NCBI GenBank assembly: GCA_013538855.1
Contig: JABXJS010000245.1
Location: 1-62,319 of the forward strand
Source of the DNA: Herpetosiphonaceae bacterium
GTDB lineage: Bacteria > Chloroflexota > Chloroflexia > Chloroflexales > Herpetosiphonaceae
DNA length: 62,319 nt
Direction of reading: 5' to 3'
Part shown: one piece after another, positions 59,054 through 62,319 of the stretch
Position numbering within the stretch: the stretch's first letter is position 1
How the letters are laid out: each line of letters begins with the position of its first letter
Notes under the pieces: model-generated
Seen by the model: only the letters and a program-made list of their open reading frames with translations
Told to the model about the DNA's origin: nothing
The model's database searches: none
Made by a program: the position numbers and the translations under genes

Positions 59054-60826
59054 ATGGCCCAGCAACTTCGATCAACCGGTTCTCTGCGCCGTGCATGGCG
59101 TTGGGATAGCCGCTTACCGCGTCCAATCCTGTTTCTGCTAATTGTCGATCTGCTGCTGCTGCTGCCGATCCCGTTTCTGCTGCTGCACGGCCTGCAGCGC
59201 GCACCAGCGCCGCAGGGCGCACTGGCTCCTGTCGCGCCGCCACCAGCGCCACTGCAGCCGGTCTTAGCAGCGCCGCCACGACCTGCCGCGCAGCCAAGCA
59301 GCGGTGATGCACGCGAGACGACGGCCGATCTGCCGCTGCTGATCGATCCCATCCGTCTGCAAGATGCCTCTGGCTACGATACGAACCGCGTTGCGGCGCT
59401 GCTCGCAGTGCACTCGCCGTCGCTGGCCTCGGTGCAGGTTGATGTTGGTGGCGGCGTGCAGCAGTCGCTGGCGAGCGTGATCACCGGGCAGGCGCTGCGC
59501 TGGAACCTTAATCCAGCGGTGGTGCTTAGCCTGGTGGAGCTACAAACGCGCACGCTGACCGAGCCGATCTCGCAGCCACTCCGGCTTGATCTGGGCGGAC
59601 CGGCCACGGCGCAAGGGCTGCCCGCCCAGATCGAGTGGCTGGCCTTGGAGCTGCGCGCTGGCTTGCTGGAGCCGATCGCGGCGGCGGTGCCGCTGCGCGA
59701 TGGCACGCTGTGGCCGGTTGCGGCAGGCATCGATCAAGCCAACTATGCACTACTGCGCTTTTTAGCGCTTACCCGCTCGCGGCCACAGCTCGAGCGTGTG
59801 CTTGGCGCAGAAGCTGACAGCTGGGTGGCTGTGGCCAGCAGGGTGATGGGCGATCCGCGCGCGCCAACGCTGGTGCTTGTTCACGATATGCCCTTGCTGA
59901 CACAGCCGTTCACTGGCCCGCTGCGTCCGATTGCGCGCTTCGATCATCAGTACCCGCTGGTGGCCCAAGACGATGTGATGCTTGGCAATGACTCTGTCTA
60001 CACGCTTGGCTACGATGGCCACAATGGCTGGGACTACCAGCTGGCACCACAGACCGCTATTCTGGCGGCGGCGACGGGCCATGTGTTGTTTGCAGGCTGG
60101 ATGGACAATGGCTGTGCCACGGCGGCAGGCGTGGTGGTGATCGAGCACAGCGGTGGCTACCGCAGCAGCTACTGGCATCTTAGCCGGATTGATGTTGCGC
60201 CAGGAGCCGACGTAGCCCAGGGCGCGCCGCTTGGCCTGAATGGATCAACAGGCTGTGCCAGCGCGCCACATCTCCACTTCAGTGTTCAGCGGCTAGGCCG
60301 CGATGTTGATCCAGCTGGCTGGTGTCAGCCCTGGCCTGATCCGTGGGCGGCCCACCCCGCTGGCGCGCCCAGTCGCTGGCTCTGGTTGGATCAGGCCGAT
60401 CCTTGCGCGCTGAACCAGCAGGCGCTGATTGTGGACGACGGTGATCCAACGGCTGTGCTGCTGCAAGGTGCGGCGTGGCAACCCAGCCGACAGGGCAATT
60501 TCGGCTCGGCCCACTGGGCTATGTGCGCAGAAGGATGCTTGGCGCGCTGGCGACCGAGCATCGCGCTAGCCCAGCGCTACCAGCTGCTGGTGTTTGTGCC
60601 GAACACGGCGACGGCGGCTGGCACCGGAGTGTATCGTATCGAGCACGCTGATGGTGTGAGCGCGGTGCACATCGATCAAGCTGCCAGCGCTGGCTCGTGG
60701 GTTAATCTGGGCACATATCGATTTCTAGCTGGACAGAGCAGTCAGGTTACGCTGGTTAGCGCTGTGTCCGGACAGACTGTGTGGGCTGATGCGCTGGCAT
60801 GGGTGCCGACGGCGCAGCAGCCCTAG
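59054..60826 (+). CDS. M23-family peptidase with C-terminal golvesin-like domain
   Basis: The 590-residue exported protein has a signal anchor (ILFLLIVDLLLLLPIPFLLL), a Pro/Ala linker, and a helical region of unknown fold (about 95-300). An M23 (LytM-type) metallopeptidase domain follows, about 325-425, with zinc ligands in DGHNGWDYQL (His and Asp) and in PHLHFSV. The C-terminal part (about 480-590) matches golvesin C-terminal-like domains: QLLVFVPNTATAAGTGVYRI, then WVNLGTYRFLAG. M23 enzymes cut peptidoglycan cross-bridges or elastin-like peptides. The site seems complete. The golvesin-like domain probably binds polysaccharide, which is an inference. Confidence 0.88.
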   Translation: MAQQLRSTGSLRRAWRWDSRLPRPILFLLIVDLLLLLPIPFLLLHGLQRAPAPQGALAPVAPPPAPLQPVLAAPPRPAAQPSSGDARETTADLPLLIDPIRLQDASGYDTNRVAALLAVHSPSLASVQVDVGGGVQQSLASVITGQALRWNLNPAVVLSLVELQTRTLTEPISQPLRLDLGGPATAQGLPAQIEWLALELRAGLLEPIAAAVPLRDGTLWPVAAGIDQANYALLRFLALTRSRPQLERVLGAEADSWVAVASRVMGDPRAPTLVLVHDMPLLTQPFTGPLRPIARFDHQYPLVAQDDVMLGNDSVYTLGYDGHNGWDYQLAPQTAILAAATGHVLFAGWMDNGCATAAGVVVIEHSGGYRSSYWHLSRIDVAPGADVAQGAPLGLNGSTGCASAPHLHFSVQRLGRDVDPAGWCQPWPDPWAAHPAGAPSRWLWLDQADPCALNQQALIVDDGDPTAVLLQGAAWQPSRQGNFGSAHWAMCAEGCLARWRPSIALAQRYQLLVFVPNTATAAGTGVYRIEHADGVSAVHIDQAASAGSWVNLGTYRFLAGQSSQVTLVSAVSGQTVWADALAWVPTAQQP

Positions 60827-60890
60827 TTTTCACATATCTGGATCGAGGCTGCCCATTGACCAGCGCGCTCAAGCCACGGGCAGGTGCGGA

Positions 60891-62033
60891 TTATGGGTTA
60901 ACGCTGACATTCGCAAGCTCAGGCACGGCTGCAATCCAGAGCGGGCCAACTGGAAATACAACCTCTTGTCCAGCGGCGGTGTAGAAGCGTAGCGGGGCTG
61001 TCTCGCTCTCTTTGCGCCATGTCACCTCTGTCTGCGTTCCATCAATAAAGGCGAGCGCTGGGCCTTCGCCGACGACCTCTTGATCGATGCGCGCCTTCGG
61101 ATCACCAGGAATAGGAGCCTCGTGCACTTCCATCACGACGACGCTCTTGAACCACAGCTGCTCGCCGCTGACCGCATCGATGTGCGGCTGCCCGCGTCGA
61201 AAGCGCCAGTAGCGCTGGCCTTCAGCGTCGTAGCTCCAGCTCACTGGATCATCGGCATAGATGAAGAAGTAGCCGAAGCTGCTGGCGCTCGTTGGACCAG
61301 TGGTGGCGCTGGCATCATCGAACAGATAGCCAACGTCTGCAAGATCGGCGGCGCTGCGCTCTGGCACGCGCACGCTAAGATAGCTATCGACCTCGGCCTG
61401 GCTGGTGTAGAGATTGTGCGGCGCAAAGCGGTTCAAGTCGCGGCGAAAGAATGTCTCTTCATGGTCGCGCACGAGCGCATCAAGATTGATGACGTAGGTG
61501 TCGGCGTCCTGGTCAAGTCGCTCTAGCCCGGTGGGGCTGCCGCCAGCGTGAACATAGATGGCCCGCATGCCGATAGCCCACTGCACAAAGTAGAGCCGGG
61601 CTGAGCGCACAGGCCCAATGTCACCGAGCACAGGCACGATATCAGGCGCGAACACCGCCATATAGCGCGTAATGCCATATTCGGCGAGCGCCTCGAACAC
61701 GAGCGCAGCCTCGTCAAGCCCCGTTTGGGGATAGGCATCAGGATGATTATCCAGCATGGCCGCGATCGGCCGCCGCGTGAGTGTGCCGCGCACAAGCGCA
61801 GGCCGCCCGAAGCGGCTATCGGTAATCTGTTGCGTTGGGCTAGGCGTGATGCTTGGCGCACTGGTTGGCTGCGGTACTGCAGTTGCTGTGGCGATGCGTG
61901 TAGGTGCGATAGTTGGCGCTGCTGCAAGTGCTGTTGGCGTTGCGGCAGCGGCTGGTGCAGCTGTAGGCTGGGCTTGGCTGCCGCATGCAGCGAGCACGAG
62001 TATCAGCAATACCACCATGGAAAGACGACGCAT
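60891..62033 (-). CDS. DUF3048-domain (YerB-like) lipoprotein
   Basis: The 380-residue lipoprotein has a lipobox LAAC (Cys17) and a Thr/Pro/Ala linker. A DUF3048 domain follows: RRPIAAMLDNHPDAYPQTGL, VFEALAEYGITRYMAVF, GDIGPVRSARLYFVQWA, and the C-terminal domain with SYDAEGQRYWRFRRGQPH. The function of this family, which includes Bacillus YerB, is not established. ATG 62033 follows GGAGGAG; an in-frame extension to 62084 overlaps the upstream gene and is rejected. It starts 16 bases after the partial membrane protein gene and is probably cotranscribed with it. The divergent gap to the M23 gene's end holds nothing else. Confidence 0.92.
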   Translation of the reverse strand: MRRLSMVVLLILVLAACGSQAQPTAAPAAAATPTALAAAPTIAPTRIATATAVPQPTSAPSITPSPTQQITDSRFGRPALVRGTLTRRPIAAMLDNHPDAYPQTGLDEAALVFEALAEYGITRYMAVFAPDIVPVLGDIGPVRSARLYFVQWAIGMRAIYVHAGGSPTGLERLDQDADTYVINLDALVRDHEETFFRRDLNRFAPHNLYTSQAEVDSYLSVRVPERSAADLADVGYLFDDASATTGPTSASSFGYFFIYADDPVSWSYDAEGQRYWRFRRGQPHIDAVSGEQLWFKSVVVMEVHEAPIPGDPKARIDQEVVGEGPALAFIDGTQTEVTWRKESETAPLRFYTAAGQEVVFPVGPLWIAAVPELANVSVNP

Positions 62034-62049
62034 GAACTCCTCCAGTGAA

Positions 62050-62319
62050 CTACTGTTCCAAAACAACAAAGCGCGCATCGGCATAGCGCGTGTGCCATCC
62101 AGCTTGCTGCAAGTCGGCTACAAGCTGCGCCTTGCTTGGCAGAAAGGCGCAGGTGATCTGGTACTGGGCAAAGAGCGCTTGATACTCGCCAGATCGCTCG
62201 GCTTTGACGACGCGCATGAGCAAGTCGTAGGTGTAGGGGTCCTGGCGATTGTCGATAAAGACGGGCTTCTCCGGCACGAACCAGATCAGCTCGCCGCCGT
62301 TGCTGTCGCTGTTGAAGAT
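62050..62319 (-). CDS. C-terminus of a membrane protein (glycosyltransferase-like), start outside window
   Basis: The minus-strand frame is open from the window edge (62319) to a stop at 62050, 89 codons. The sequence IFNSDSNGGELIWFVPEKPV, then FIDNRQDPY and YQALFAQYQITCAFLP, is like the extracytoplasmic C-terminal end of polytopic GT39/GT87-like or oligosaccharyltransferase-like proteins. In these a GGYLIW...PVFIDGR block precedes a YxI(D)(Y/F)xL strand. The membrane part lies outside the window, so the assignment is tentative. It is the first visible gene of a unit with the DUF3048 lipoprotein. Confidence 0.6.
   Translation of the reverse strand: MFNSDSNGGELIWFVPEKPVFIDNRQDPYTYDLLMRVVKAERSGEYQALFAQYQITCAFLPSKAQLVADLQQAGWHTRYADARFVVLEQ

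Overview
The window is GC-rich, gene-dense bacterial DNA. The gene content suggests a member of the Chloroflexota, probably class Chloroflexia: MoxR/von Willebrand factor A (vWA) operons, a DUF2330 protein, a CHAT-WD40 protein, zinc-ribbon plus proline-rich plus beta-sandwich proteins, a golvesin-type C-terminal domain, and many short lipoproteins with Thr/Pro linkers. This assignment is inferred from domain style; no rRNA or other phylogenetic marker beyond single housekeeping genes is present, and the genus is left open. No tRNA, rRNA, CRISPR array, insertion sequence or phage module was recognised. Genes are tightly packed with start/stop overlaps, Shine-Dalgarno (SD) motifs are clear, and perfect hairpins sit between convergent genes.

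Layout. 1-8288: tail of an Arg/Gly-rich protein and a small helical protein, recJ (opposite strand), a GT4 glycosyltransferase, phhB, a peptide-binding lipoprotein, hisS and a PlsC-like acyltransferase. 8237-11196: two-component pair (HisKA_3 kinase and NarL-type regulator). 11326-13217: cell-wall amidase lipoprotein and a methyltransferase. 13266-22991 (minus strand): a large MoxR/vWA locus, consisting of a 32-aa membrane peptide, a coiled-coil protein with a Gln-Asn-Gly repeat tract, a 66-aa membrane protein, MoxR ATPase, DsbA-like lipoprotein, DUF58 protein and two large membrane vWA proteins, one with a GATase-like domain between two vWA domains. 23165-36501: an FKBP lipoprotein facing a long minus-strand run (DUF2330, plsX, a zinc-ribbon pseudogene with an in-frame TGA, enoyl-CoA hydratase, multi-GAF hybrid kinase, glyA, PpiC lipoprotein, MazG fusion, orphan glpB).

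36704-39232 encodes a CHAT protease-like domain joined to a seven-bladed WD40 propeller, a candidate conflict/signalling effector. It is followed by two overlapping acetyltransferases (AAC(6')-like and Eis-like). 41304-46610 (minus) is a molybdenum hydroxylase operon (fused 2Fe-2S/molybdopterin subunit, FAD/4Fe-4S subunit, XdhC, MocA-like). It is driven by a near-consensus promoter whose -35/-10 spacer is filled by a palindromic operator. 46887-51430: metallophosphoesterase, zinc-ribbon methyltransferase, and a three-gene unit of binding protein, 40-aa lipoprotein and coiled-coil membrane protein.

51861-55795 holds the most unusual feature: five tandem paralogues of an unrecognised multi-pass membrane protein family. 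The first four carry a conserved C-terminal signature (PAVSVGPEGVMI). The first gene is preceded by a potential three-way-junction RNA leader. The fourth copy is broken by an amber codon at an otherwise invariant Trp and the fifth by a frameshift. 55965-62319: HAD phosphatase and YcaQ-like protein, an RsbR-type STAS protein, an M23 peptidase with a golvesin-like domain, a DUF3048 lipoprotein, and the C-terminus of a membrane protein running off the window.
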